Positions 45,902-57,251 are shown, numbered from the stretch's first letter. The stretch is 64,000 nucleotides of DNA from Apium graveolens (GCF_009905375.1 NC_133647.1:79591583-79655582), one strand, 5' to 3'. The notes: generated from the letters alone by a model not told the origin. Translations and numbers: made by a program.

Positions 45902-48226
45902 CTAATGATTAGTTTTAAGGATCCAGACTTGCTTGGATCCTTTGGCCTTATTAAGTTTGTTAACATTTGCAGCGGATTTAGCATCAAAGTTTATGTTAAC
46001 ATTTTTCTTATCAGCATTTACACTATCAGACTTTGTATCAGAACTTACACTAGAAGGAACAATGCTAACTTTCTTTAAAGAAGGTTTTATTTGATAATTA
46101 TCATAGTACAAACTATGATATTCCTTACAAGTATAAATGGAATGCCATAAACTACCACAATGAAAACAAGGATTTTGTGGCCTATATCTAACAGACTGAC
46201 TCTTAACTCCTGACTTTGAAGGTAAGGAGTTTATGTTCTTATTTTTCCTGCAAAAAGAAGCCAGATGATTAGAACTTCCACAGTTATGACATGTTTTTCT
46301 AGGAGCATTAGGAACAGGCTTACAATCATTGCTTTTATTCACACCTTCCTTTCCATTCCTATTTTTCCTAGGTGACTTTACCTTGTTTACATTCTTAACA
46401 TCTTTCAGCTTATGCTTAAGCTATTTCTTTGTCATTAAGCCTACGTTTACTTCAGTTGGCTTTTCCTGTTTTAGTTTGTATGTAGTTAATTCCTCTTTAA
46501 CTTCTAATTTTTCATTATCAGACTTTACAGCTACAAACTTAACAGGTTTTACCTTTGGCTTTTGTTTAACAACTATAGGCTTAATTTCTACAGTTATTTT
46601 ATCATTCTTATCATCTCCATAACCTAAGCCCTCTTTCCAGTTTCCACTACTTAACAAATTCTGAGTTGTTCTGCCAGAGTTAGTCCAAGTCCTGATAATC
46701 TCTCTTTTCTTTTTTAACTCAGTTTTTAGAGATTCATTCATTTTAAGTACTTCATCCCTAACATAGAAAGCACCATCTCTATCTTTCTGAGTTTGATGGA
46801 ACATGACTAACTCTTTTTCTAAATAATCATTCCTCTTTTTACAAGCAAGATTTTCAGAAGTTAATCTTTCACATGTTAAAGTTTGATCTCTATAACTAAT
46901 GAACATGGTTTTAAGATATCTTCTCAACTCATTAATATCAACAGTATGAAAGGCTTAAGTAGTTTGAGGTACCTTTAACTCAGCAGCTTCAGAACTGCTA
47001 TCAGCATTTGCCATCAAGGCATAGTTCTCCTCACTTTCAGAATCTGAAGTGTCTGTCCAGCTTTTCTTCTTTGTGACGAGAGCCTTGCCTTTGTCACTCT
47101 TCACTTTCTTGCAATCAGGAGATATGTGGCCTTTCTCACCACAGTTGTATCATTTGACATTTGTGTAATCTCCTCTGTCAGACTTCCCTCCTTTGACTTA
47201 AGATTTTCTGAAAATCTTCTTATCAGAACTTGCACCTTTTCTGGAAAACTTCTTTCCCTTCCTGAATTTTCTGTATGCAATCCTTGTGATTCCTTTCACC
47301 ATAAGAGCACACAGCTTCATCATCTCTTCATCAGCATCCATCTCAGGCAAGCTTTCAGTTTTTGAGTCATCATCACTATCAGAACTTGATGATTCAGTAT
47401 CAGACTTTGTGATGAGCGCTTTTCCCTTGCCTTTCCTTGAGGTAGCTACTTTGGGGGATTCTTTCTCAGCCTTAAGAGCAACTGTCCTTGACTTTCCTCC
47501 TTTCCTCTTGCTTCTTTATTCCATCTCAAGTTCATGAGTCTGGAGCATCCCATAAATTTCATCAAGAGTTGTTTCTTCAAGATTAGAGTTGTCTCTTATA
47601 ATTGTGCCCTTCAAATCCCAACTTTCAGGAAGAGCTAACAGGAATTTAAGGTTTGAATCTTCAAGATCATACTCCTTATCAACTAGTGACAAATCATTCT
47701 AGAGTTTGACAAATCTGTTATATAAATCAGTCAATGACTCATTAGGCTTTGAGTCAAAGTGTTCATACTCTTGAGTGAGTATAGTCTTCCTGTTCTTCTT
47801 AATCAAATATGTTCCATGGCATCTTGTCTCCAAGGCATCCCATATCTCCTTTACAGTCTTACAGTTAATTACCCTGTTTGACATTACATTATCAATGGCA
47901 CTATGCAACAAGTGTCGTACCTTAGCATCCTTAGCAATTGATGCGATATCTTCAGCAGTGTAATCACTCTTCTCCTTTGGTACAGACTTTGCTGCTTCAC
48001 CTGCAACTACAACAACGAGTTTGGTTGGCTTGTGAGGTCCTTCATTGATTCTATCAAGATATTCTGGATCTGTAGCTTCCAGAAACATAGTCATCCTCAC
48101 CTTCCATATGGGGTATTCAGATGGTTTCAGTGTGGGAACTCTAATAGCCTCATATCGACTATGGATTTGAGTCTTTGGAGGTTCTTCAGTTTTGGTGGGC
48201 TTGGTTGGAGTTTCTGCTTCAGACAT
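45902..48226 (-). pseudogene. Copia D gag
   Basis: Start MSEAETPTKPTKTEEPPKTQ at 48226. Core: IRVPTLKPSEYPIWKVRMTMFLEA, VKEIWDALETRCHGT, ILTQEYEHF, SLTDLYNRFVKL (then TAG), WDLKGTIIRDN, LDEIYGMLQTHELEME (then TAA). Basic stretch and first zinc knuckle (x-YN-C-GEKG-H-ISPD-C, ~47120-47160) whose first Cys is a TGA. Coiled coil (46421-46927: TSENLACKKRNDYLEKELVMF). Two further knuckle-like motifs in 45902-46342 (CHNCGSSNHLASFC; CFHCGSLWHSIYTC). At least six stops, most of them former CAA or CAG. Confidence 0.87.
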
Positions 48227-48268
48227 AATTGTTTTTGGATCTTAAACTGTTTGTGTGTTAACAGATAG

Positions 48269-48280
48269 GCTCTGATACCA
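48269..48280 (-). other. Copia D primer binding site (tRNA-iMet)
   Basis: Plus strand GCTCTGATACCA, i.e. TGGTATCAGAGC on the element strand, two bases inside the 5' LTR. Confidence 0.93.
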
Positions 48281-48282
48281 CT

Positions 48283-48883
48283 TGTTAGGTCACACACACT
48301 GTAGAAGGGGGGTTGAATACAGTGTATAGCACAATCAAATCGAATTCAAAGAACACAAGTAACAGAAAAAAAACTTTATTAAACTCTGTTACAATGTAGA
48401 ACTGTCCTCTCTCAGTGATGAACAAAATATCACGAGAGTTGCTAGGGTTACTATGAATATTATTCTCGATAATGATAACACATATAGTGTAAACCCTATG
48501 TATGTGTTTATATACTACAGAGTTACAAGATAATCACTAAATTGATGTGGAATATAATTCTGCTTCCTAAAATATATCAACCAAATATCTTTTCTTCCAA
48601 GTATTCTATTCTTCATAGAATTCCTTCTTCATGCATATCTCTTCTTGCATTTGTCTTGATCTTCTTTCCTTTCAATCAGCCGCCTTCCTTATCTGAAAGT
48701 TTCCTTAAGTCCTGATATTATCTCCTGATAAATATCTCCTGATAACTTAAGTTCTGACAACTTAAGTTCTGACTTCAGTATAAGTGCTGATATCCAGTTA
48801 AGTATTGATTTGTCCTGTTTAAGTAAGATCTGAAAACTAAACATAAATCATATTAGACATGATATTATCAAATATATCTAACA
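48283..48883 (-). repeat. Copia D 5' LTR
   Basis: Pairs with 37453-38053. It carries the same motif stack (48715-48790). The TATA region (48510-48525) has lost one base pair of the flanking arms compared with the 3' LTR. Confidence 0.95.
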
Positions 48884-48888
48884 GTCCG
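48884..48888. repeat. Target-site duplication GTCCG, right copy (copia D)
   Basis: Pairs with 37448-37452. Confidence 0.95.
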
Positions 48889-49926
48889 GACCAAAAAATA
48901 AACACTTACATCCTAGCCTATGCATGGTCCTATGGATCATAAAAGTATCCCGGGTGAGTTGAATTCCCAGACACTCACAAAAGAAAAAACCATCCAGATA
49001 GCATCTCCCTGGAGAACAACCTGGGGAAACCTAGTCAGAACTCCCTCAACAGCAATATGAGGAAGATACTGCAAGTCCAGACCCCTCAACATAATCAGTT
49101 CTCCGTTCCAATGCTTCAGGGAAGACTGTTGGATAACCAGCCTGTAAGAAGAACCGTAGCCATACTCCGCATCCTGGAATCGAAGCTCATACAGTGGCAT
49201 CTGGCTAGACCTAACTAAGCTAAATAGATGGTGCCAAAACCTAAATGTGGGATGCACCTTAAATTGATTGCAGCAAGTAATAAACCAAGTCATCCACTTT
49301 ATACCGTTCGGTGTTATCTGTATTGGAGACAACTGATACTCATACTCACACAAATGCTTCAGGAATAAATGCCAATGCGTATTCCACCCGGACCGGAGAT
49401 GCGCCAGCCAGACCGGAACAAAACCATACACCGGTCTGTGGTAGATCCTCTCCCCGGGCTCAGGCCATCTCCACTCAATCCGGGGATCCAGCTAAAAGGC
49501 AGCCCGGATTGACGGATCCTGCGCTGCATGATCCAAACCGGCATATTCCTCTTTTAGCTTGTATGGTTCCTTGACGACTATACTTCCTGCGAATCTCCTG
49601 TCGAACTCAACCTGATCATACGGCCCCAGACCAGAATTTGGTTGCCTCGCATATCCGGACCTGATGCTCCTATAGTAACATTTATTCTCTATCTCCTCAC
49701 TCTTGGTGATGAAGTAGTTCGGCACATCAACCCACAACCCCTCCGGAGTACAAGGCACTTTCCTCGGGGAAATATTTCCTATGATCAATTTGGTGATAAC
49801 GTTGGCATCCGAAGTGGACGCCTTCTTCCCCATCTCATTACGCTCAGAGTCAATAGAAGAATCTGATTCTGACAGCCCCGGGTAGCAGGAGATATATGCC
49901 TTTGCCCGAGCTTTAGTCCGGACCAT
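48889..49926 (-). pseudogene. Tat antisense ORF, N-terminal part
   Basis: Starts MVRTKARAKAYISCYPGLSES at 49926 and runs against the gag-pol direction. 49492-49926 and 48937-49431 are one frame around a stop near 49490. The second part contains LFLKHLCEYEYQLSPIQITPNGIKWM, a pattern I associate with the 'putative transposase, gypsy type' domain of plant retroelement ORFs (as in antisense ORFs of maize Grande/rice RIRE2-like elements). Despite that name no transposase catalytic motif is seen. Role unknown. It continues at 37452 after copia D. Confidence 0.68.
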
Positions 49927-50822
49927 ATACCTAGAACAAGTGACAATGTTAGTCTAAAACCCTAATAATTATTTATTTCATAAACTATAATGGTCTGGAC
50001 TACCCTATGTCCAATTTTATTGAACTTATAAACATCCAGTCCGGAGCCGTGGACCTTAATATTCAAAAACACTCCTGAACCCGCGAAAACAATCTAAACC
50101 TAGAGTAAAAAGTCTGGAATACTTCCTCAATAACCCCGTAAACACAGTCTACCTCAGTCCGGAATCAAAATACACCCTAAACACAAAGCACAAACTTATC
50201 AGTCCAGACTATTTGCAACAGTCCGGATTCACCCAAAACCCTAAACACAGAAACACTACCCAAACAAAATCAAACACCAAAACAACAACAAAAACAATAT
50301 AAACATATTTACATACACTTATACTTACGGATATTTAAAATAATAAACACAAAAACACATGAACACAGTATCCAATCAAAATAAAAAAATAGAAACAAAA
50401 GATAGCATATTTTGTTGAAGAAGAACACAAGAATCGAAAAGAAAGCTTACAACTGCAGAGGTTACGGAGAAATTGGGGACGACCAAGAAACGTCGACGAA
50501 AACTCGAGTTCTACTGAGAAAAATGCCACAAACTAGAAAGAAAAAAGAAGAAACAAGAGAGTGAAGAAGTAAAAGAGATGAGCAGAGGCAGTAAAAAAAG
50601 AAAAGAAGAGATAGAGGTGCCTTTTATAGGCACTGCGAATTCGGAGGGTCAAAACTACGTGGCAACATCGTGGCCGCAGATCACAGAATTTTTAATATAT
50701 ATATATTATATATACACTGTAATTAATTCCAATCATAATGGGGCACACCTTTTCAACAAAGATACAGCTGTAATAATTCAAATTATTGGGGGGAAACCCC
50801 AAAACCGTTTCAACTTCCAGCT
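49927..50822. other. Tat region upstream of the antisense ORF
   Basis: AT-rich, with CAGTCCGGA-type words scattered through 50030-50230 that also occur in both tandem arrays. A TA-rich run at 50692-50716. A short plus-strand ORF at 50578-51048 runs into the tandem array and is not a credible gene. Any promoter of the antisense ORF should lie here, but none is clear. Confidence 0.5.
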
Positions 50823-51425
50823 AGGACTCCGAACTCACCTCAACCCGGACTGGGGGGCAAGCAAAGCTCAAATTCTTCTAAAGACAACTAACCTTAGTCC
50901 TGATTGGCTGAACTCACCTCAATCCGGACTAGGGGCAAGCAAAGCTCAAATTCTTCTAGAGACAACTAACCTTGGTCATGATTGGCTGAACTCAACACAA
51001 TCCGGACTAGGGGGCAAGCAAAGCTCAAATTCTTCTAAAGACAACTAACCTTAGTCCTGATTGGCTGAACTCAACACAATCCGGACTGGGGGGGCAAACA
51101 AAGCTCAAATTCTTCTAAAGACACATAAACTTAGTCCTGATTGGCTGAACTCAACACAATCCGGACTGGGGGCAAACAAAGCTCAAATTCATATAAGAAC
51201 AACTAACCTTAGTCCTGATTGGCTGATTTCAACAAAATCCGGACTGGGGGGGCAAGCAAAGCCCAAATTCTTCTAAAGACAACTAACCCTAGTCCTGATT
51301 GGCCGAACTCAACACAATCCGGACTGGGGGCAAGTAAAGCTCAAATTCTTCAAAAGACAACTAACCTTAGTCTTGATTAGCTAAACTCACCTTAATTCGG
51401 ACTGGGGGCAAGCACAACTTAAATT
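50823..51425. repeat. Tat tandem array 2, ~79 bp x 7-8
   Basis: Units share GCAAGCAAAGCTCAAATTCT, ACTAACCTTAGTCCTGATTG and CAATCCGGACTGGGGG. CCGGACT (or TCGGACT) recurs at 50845, 50924, 51002, 51081, 51161, 51239, 51319 and 51397, a period of 78-80. Units are more alike than those of array 1, so the array is younger or better homogenised. Confidence 0.92.
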
Positions 51426-51470
51426 TACAAGACAAAACCAACCTTATTCCCCCATCCTGAAAATCTGCAT

Positions 51471-51488
51471 AAGGGAGTGGGGGGCACA
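51471..51488 (+). other. Tat polypurine tract
   Basis: AAGGGAGTGGGGGGCACA directly before the 3' LTR TGATAGTA. Confidence 0.85.
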
Positions 51489-52035
51489 TGATAGTATATG
51501 CAGATCCTGCAAGGATCAGGCCCGGACTCCTAACTCAATCCAGTCCCGCACATTACTAGTCCTAACTGGCCCAGTCCCTCAAGCCCAACCTTGGGAGGTC
51601 CCAGCACGTGAGGCACATGTCGAAATGCATGATAGAGACAACTGTCACCCATCAATCATGAGAATAATCAAGACACGCGTCAGAAGATCCTCAGAACATT
51701 CCCCAACCAGTCCCGTCCCGACACGTGTAAAGCATCCACTCCATCCAGGTGTCCTCCGCTCCTAGAACCGATGACTATGATTAAAAGGTACCAACCCCTA
51801 AACCCTACCCTTGGGCTATAAATAGCCCATGGAGGAAAGGTTTTGGGGTTAATCACTCTTTCACACTCATATACACACACATCCACCCTGCATTCCTTTA
51901 TATCTTCATCTTCCCCAAAAACGAGTTCTTACTCTCACACCGGAGGCGCTACGGGATCCAAACCCCCCTTCTGGTGTTGTTTTGTAGGATCCAGGCATGG
52001 CGTCGGAGGAGCAGCCCTGCCACCAGGAGTTATCA
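51489..52035 (+). repeat. Tat 3' LTR
   Basis: 547 bp, pairs with 28004-28585. TATA hairpin at 51809-51832 with one arm mismatch. Confidence 0.92.
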
Positions 52036-53950
52036 CGAACTCTAACCACTATTGATTTAAATGTTAGTCAATATAAGGAGATTGTAGAAAAGATGAGTGT
52101 GGAGATGTTTCATATACACACTAGTCTAGTAGAAGCTACTGAGGAAGTCAGTAGGCTAACCAAGGCTAATGAGAAGCTTGAGAGTGAAAGACAAAAGATG
52201 GATCTACTGCTTGTAGAGCTTGAGTCAGTCAAGCAAGAAAATGAATATTTGAAAAACAAGCTAAAGTGTTCTGTTGAAATTGAAGCTTTGTTGAGGGAAA
52301 AGCTGGAAAAGAATAAAGTCAATTTGAAATCTTTCAAAAATGCATCTGAGTTGGTTGGACAATACCATGAGAAGTACAAGCCATGTGCTAATATAGCTCT
52401 TAGTCTTGATAATGATGCCTTGAACAGCAAGAAGAAAGATATAGGTGACAAAGGAAAAGCAACATAAAATAAAGATATTCCAGCTATGCTGAAAAAGGTT
52501 GTTTCACCTATGTTTAAGGCATATGAAGTTAGCTTCAGTGAAGAAGAGTTGATTATAAAGCAAGAAATTGTTGATGAAGACCATGAGAAGAAAAATGCAG
52601 AAACAACTCCAATTTCCAAAGCTGAAAAAAGCCCATGGTCAACCAAGATTCCAAGACACATGTCAAGGAAACAAAAACTGAAGATACAAGAAAGAAGAAG
52701 AAAAATAGAAATAGGAAGATTGGTATAAACAAAAGCAATAATTTTGCTCATGTTGCAGATGCTCCAAGAAAACAATGTCAAAGATGTGGCTCTGTGAATC
52801 ATCTAACTCACCTTTGCAAAAAGGTTGTTAGCAAGCCAGTAGAAAGAGCATGCAAATACAATGAAGTAGATGCAAATGATTCCTACTCATTCTATGACAA
52901 GTTTGATTGCATCCCTTGCAACTTGAGTGTGATGAAAAGTTACCACAAGCTGAGAGTAGACCTCAAAGAAACAAAAATTGGGTCTACAACAAAAAGGGAA
53001 AATGCACAAAAATCAATGAATTATATTTTATCTGAAACAACTCATTCTGATTCTGCTTACTCTGTTAATAAGAAGAAGGTGCCCAACACTGCTTGGGTTT
53101 GTAAACACACCTAAACTCATTATGTGCAAGGCAAAAAGAAGAAAGTCATATGGATCATAGACAGTGGATGCTCAAGACATATGACAGGTGATATGACCCT
53201 GCTATCACAGTTTGAGGAGAAGGCTGACTCATTAGTGACCTTTGGAGACAACAGCAAAGGCTTCACAATGGGATATGGCAAATTGATCTCTGGAAATATT
53301 GTCATTGATGATGTAGCACTAGTAGCTGGTCTTGAAGTGAATCTTCTCAGTGTTAGCCAATTTTCAGACAAAGGCTTTAAAATTTTAATCAACAAAGAAG
53401 AATGCACTTTTATCAGCAAAAAAAACTGGTGAAGTTGCTCTAAAAGAAGCAAGAAAAGGAAGCTTATTTGTTGCAGAATTGGACTCAGCAAATAAGGATG
53501 GAGTCTGTTGCTTCTACACTAAGGCATCTATAGAACAAAGCAAGTTGTGGCATAAAAAGTTGTCTCACTTGAATTTCAAGGCAATTAACACTTTAGTCAA
53601 AAAGGAGTTAGTAAGAGACATGCCTAATCTGGAGTTTGCTCAAAATGAAGTATGTGATACTTGTCAAAAAGGGAAAATGAAAAGATCAAGTCACAAGAGT
53701 AAAACTGTGAATTCTATAAGTGCACCTCTGTAGCTTATTCACATGGACCTATTTGGACCAGTTAATGTCCAGTCAATTTCAAGAAAAATATATGCACTTG
53801 TGATGGTGGATGACTACTCAAGATACTAATGGGTAGAATTTATGCATTCTAAAGATGAGACTCCACCCATTATAAGTGAGCATATAAAGAAGATTGAGAG
53901 GCAGGCTGAAGATCAGAACTGTGTGAAAAGGTTGAGGAGTGACAATGGAA
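52036..53950 (+). pseudogene. Copia B gag end, protease, integrase start
   Basis: The gag frame resumes at 52041 with LTTIDLNVSQYKEIVEKMSVE and a long coiled coil (52100-52430). A TAA at 52465 and a frameshift near 52700 precede a second zinc-knuckle-like CQRCGSVNHLTHLC (~52780-52820). Protease WIIDSGCSRHMTGD (53151) has the intact D-S-G. A frameshift in an eight-A run at 53420 follows. The integrase zinc domain LWHKKLSHLNF...CDTCQKGK is intact (53550-53690). A TAG replaces the Gln before LIHMDLFGP, VDDYSRY is followed by TAA, and the domain ends at RLRSDNGK where copia C sequence begins (about 53950). Confidence 0.86.
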
Positions 53951-55260
53951 AGTACTGGATTTTCAGTGATGGCAATTGCACTTGTGTTATCACAGAAAAT
54001 AGGAATTCTGTCCACTTGTAGACCATAGTCCAACAGTTGGTTTTTCATCCATAGAATCTGTGCACAGCAACTACCAGCAGCAATATATTCAGCTTCAGCT
54101 GTAGAAGTAGAAACTGAATTTTGCTTTTTACTGAACCAGAACACAAGCTTGTTTCCTAGAAATTGACAGGTTCCTGTTGTACTTTTTCTATCTATTTTAC
54201 AACCTGCATAATCTGCATCTGAATAACCAGTTAGATTAAAACTAGAATCTCTAGGGTACCAAATGCCAAGTTTTGGTGTTCCTTTGAGATATCTGAAAAT
54301 TCTCTTAATAGCTACTAAGTGAGATTCTCTAGGATCAACCTGAAATCTAGCACAAAAATAAGTATCAAATATTATATATGTCCTACTAGTTGTTAAGTAC
54401 AGAAGTGAACCAACCATGCCTCTATAGCTTGAAATATCCACAGACTTTTCAGTAGTGTTTAATTCAATCTTAGTTGCAGTGGCCATTGGAGTTTTTGCAG
54501 ATGTGCAATCCATTAGATCAAACTTCTTTAAAAGATCATAAATATATTTGGTTTGACTAATGAATATTCCATCACTAACTTTCTTAACTTGTAAGCCAAG
54601 AAAGTAAGTCAGTTCTCCCATTATGCTCATTTCATACTTACTTTACATCAATTTGGCAAACTTTTTGCAAACTTTTTCATCTGTAGAGCCAAATATAATA
54701 TCATCTACATAAATTTGAACAAGTATACTAGATCCATTAACATTTCTAAAGAATAAAGTTTTGTCAACAGTACCTCTTGTGAAGTGATTTTCTAAGAGAA
54801 ACTTTGACAAAGTATCATACCAGGCTCTAGGTGCTTGCTTCAATCCATAAAGTGCTTTCAAAAGATAGCAGACATATTCTGGAAAATATGGATCTTCAAA
54901 ACCAGGAGGCTGACTGACATAGACTTCCTCCTCCAAATCTCCATTCAAAAAGGCACTTTTGACATCCATTTAATAGACTTTAAAATTGGCATGTGCTGCA
55001 TAGGCTAAGAAAATTCCAATAGCTTCAAGTCTTGCAACAGGAGCAAAAGTTTCATCAAAATGTATCCCTTCTTGTTGACAGTAGCCCTTAGCAACCAATC
55101 TACCTTTGTTCCTAACAACTATGCCATTTTCATCCATCTTGTTTCTGAATACCCACTTGGTGTCAATTGGATTCTTTCCTTTAGGATTGGGTACTAGCTT
55201 CCATACCTTGTTCCTTTCAAATTGGTTTAGCTCTTCCTACATAGCTAAAACCCAATCAAG
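53951..55260 (-). pseudogene. Copia C reverse transcriptase and partial RNase H
   Basis: From the linker near 55260 through [13 protein letters not shown] (a TAA just before it at 54970), [32 protein letters not shown], active site [12 protein letters not shown] (~54700) intact, TAA in place of Gln at 54643, then MSIMGELTYFLGLQV. RNase H: YSDADYAGCKIDRKST, AEAEYIAAGSCCAQILW, FCDNTSAIAITENP, where it stops at the junction with copia B. All catalytic residues up to the cut are present. Confidence 0.88.
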
Positions 55261-57060
55261 ATCCAACAGCGCTTCTTCTACCTTCTTTGGTTCATCCTTT
55301 AAAAGAAAGCTGCTATATAGACATTCTTCTTGAGTTGCTTTCCTTGTTTGAATTCTAGAAGATGCATCACCAATAATGAGCTCAAATGGGTGATCTCTAG
55401 TCCATTTTCTTTGTTGTGGTAGACTAGCTCTAGATGAAGAGGCCTCATTGTTGTCTTAATATGTGATTGAGTTTTGATTATAAGAAACTCCCCCTAAGTT
55501 TGTGGATCTTTGACTTAAAGATAGGGTTCTTTCGGTAAGTGATCTGTTTTGACTCTCAGTTTCTCTTGTTGTTCCGACGGATGATGCACTTTGTATCTCA
55601 ATGGATGAATTTGATTGTCTACCGACGGATGAAGTATTATGTAACTCGACGGATGTTGAGTTATGTGCTTCATTAGTTGTAGATTTTCTTGCATTGTCCA
55701 TAGCCACTATTTTTTGATCACTTCCATCATCACTGTCATCACTAATCATCTCAACATTATCGAATTTGAGGCTCTCATGGAAATCTCCATCTTGCAGTCC
55801 TTCAATCTTCTTATCATCAAACACAACATGCACAGATTCCATAACAATGTTGGTTTTTAGATTATAGATTCTATATGCTTTTCCCACAGCATATCCAACA
55901 AAAATTCCTTCATCTGCTTTGGCATCAAACTTTCCATGTTGATCAGTTTGATTCCCTAAGATATAGCATTTGCAGCCAAAGACATGTAAGAAATTTAGAG
56001 TTGCCTTGCTATTCTTGAACAATTGGTAGGGTGTCATGCATTTTGCTTGATTAACCAAATAAATATTCTGAGTGTAGCATGCAGTATTCACAGCTTCAAT
56101 CCAAAAATATGTTGGTAACTTTGATTCTTCTAGCATTGTTCTTGCAACTTCAATAAGAGATCTGTTTTTCCATTCCACCACTCCATTTTGTTGTGGACTT
56201 TTAGCTGTAGAGAACTCATGCATAATCCCATTCTCTTCACAAAATGATCTCATCACAAAATTCTTGAACTCAGTTCCATTGTCACTCCTGATTCTTCTTA
56301 CTTTGAAGTCATGATGATTGTTGACTTGCCTTGTGTGATTGCTGATAATTTCACTAGCTTCATCTTTGGACTTCAGAAATTATATCCAAGAGAACTTTGA
56401 GAAATCATCTACAATTACTAGGAAATATCTTTTCCTTGAGATGGACAACACATTGATTGGTCCAAACAAATCCATGTGCAACAATTGTAAAGGTTCTTCA
56501 ATTGATGAATTAAGCTTCTTTCTGAATGATGCTTTAATCTGCTTTCCTTTCTGGCAGGCATCACACAATCCATCCTTAGTAAACTCCACTTGAGGAATAC
56601 CTCTGACCAACTCTTTCTTGACTAGCTCATTCATGGTCTTGAAGTTTAGATGGGAAAGCTTCTTATGCCATAGCCAACTTTTATCTTGACTTGCTTTACT
56701 GAGAAGACAAGTTATTGAGTCTGCATTTATTGAGTTAAAATCAGCTAGGTACACATTTCCTTTTCTCACTCCAGTGAGAACCACTTTGTTGCTCTTTTTA
56801 TTGGTCACAACACAGGCTTCTGAATTAAAAGTGACTGAGTTTCCCTCATCACAAAGTTGGCTGATACTCAACAAATTATGCTTAAGACATCCACTAGGGC
56901 AACCTCTTCAATGATGACATTGTCCTTTGAAATCAAGCCATATCCCACAGTATAACCCTTGTTGTCATCTCCAAAAGTGAAACTTGGGCCAGCTCTTTCC
57001 TTGAACTCGGTGAGCAGGGTAGAATCTCCAGTCATGTGCCTTGGGCAACCACTATCCAGA
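55261..57060 (-). pseudogene. Copia C protease and integrase
   Basis: Protease at ~57050 reads DSGCPRHMTGD. Integrase zinc domain LWHKKLSHLNF...CDACQKGKQ (56540-56690), VIVDDFSKFSW (56400), IRSDNGTEFKN (56270), PQQNGVVEWKN (56190) with catalytic Glu present. LPTYFWIEAVNTACYTQN and VFGCKCYILG follow. A frameshift near 56880 and a stop near 56378 break it. The linker into RT (55456-55700) is Ser/Asn-rich and is partly written with the family motif CGACGGATG (55575-55650). Confidence 0.87.
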
Positions 57061-57251
57061 TACCAAAGATTCTTTCTGTTTCACTGCACACATCAAAACC
57101 AAATCAAGTTGATTTTGGTACCTAAGTTTCCTTAGGTCCTACCTTGTTAGCCTTTTTCTTTGGTTTCTTAGATTTAACCTCATTTGATTTAGGGATCTCA
57201 GATTCATCCTTAGTCATCTGAGTTGGACCTTTGAAACCAGTCATTGAAACA
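57061..57251 (-). pseudogene. Copia C gag, last segment
   Basis: Lys/Ser/Pro-rich tail (MTGFKGPTQMTKDESEIPKS, KSKKPKKKANKVG) between the solo LTR and the protease. Removing the solo LTR with one GAATT joins it in frame to the Met/Asn/Pro-rich segment at 58968. Confidence 0.75.

Larger units (their letters stand above)
37453..48883 (-). mobile_element. Copia D: complete 11.4 kb element with accessory ORF
   Basis: Two 601-bp LTRs (37453-38053 and 48283-48883) with TG...CA ends and a perfect GTCCG duplication; 11,431 bp in total. I count roughly 16 differences between the LTRs (about 97% identity). Minus-strand order: PBS, gag, protease, integrase, RT, RNase H, a 1.4 kb non-coding region, an accessory ORF of roughly 950 codons, polypurine tract. 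It sits in the Tat antisense ORF. The layout fits the SIRE/Maximus copia lineage. It is the youngest datable insertion here, but its ORFs already carry many stops. Confidence 0.95.
28004..52035 (+). mobile_element. Tat/Retand-type Ty3/gypsy element, with nested copia D
   Basis: Two LTRs (28004-28585, 51489-52035), primer site, gag, protease, RT, RNase H, a second archaeal-type RNase H, integrase, a tandem array, a large antisense ORF, a second tandem array, polypurine tract, 3' LTR. The double RNase H and an ORF between integrase and 3' LTR define the Tat lineage. Target duplications are CCAAC (27999-28003) and CGAAC (52036-52040), one mismatch; removal restores the copia B gag frame. Its own length without copia D is about 12.6 kb. 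Confidence 0.9.

Noticed and set aside
50578..51276. Plus-strand ORFs with repeated SPDWLNSPQSGLG-like units
   Set aside because: Translation of Tat tandem array 2. Units of 78 and 80 bases break the frame, so no selection for a repeat protein.
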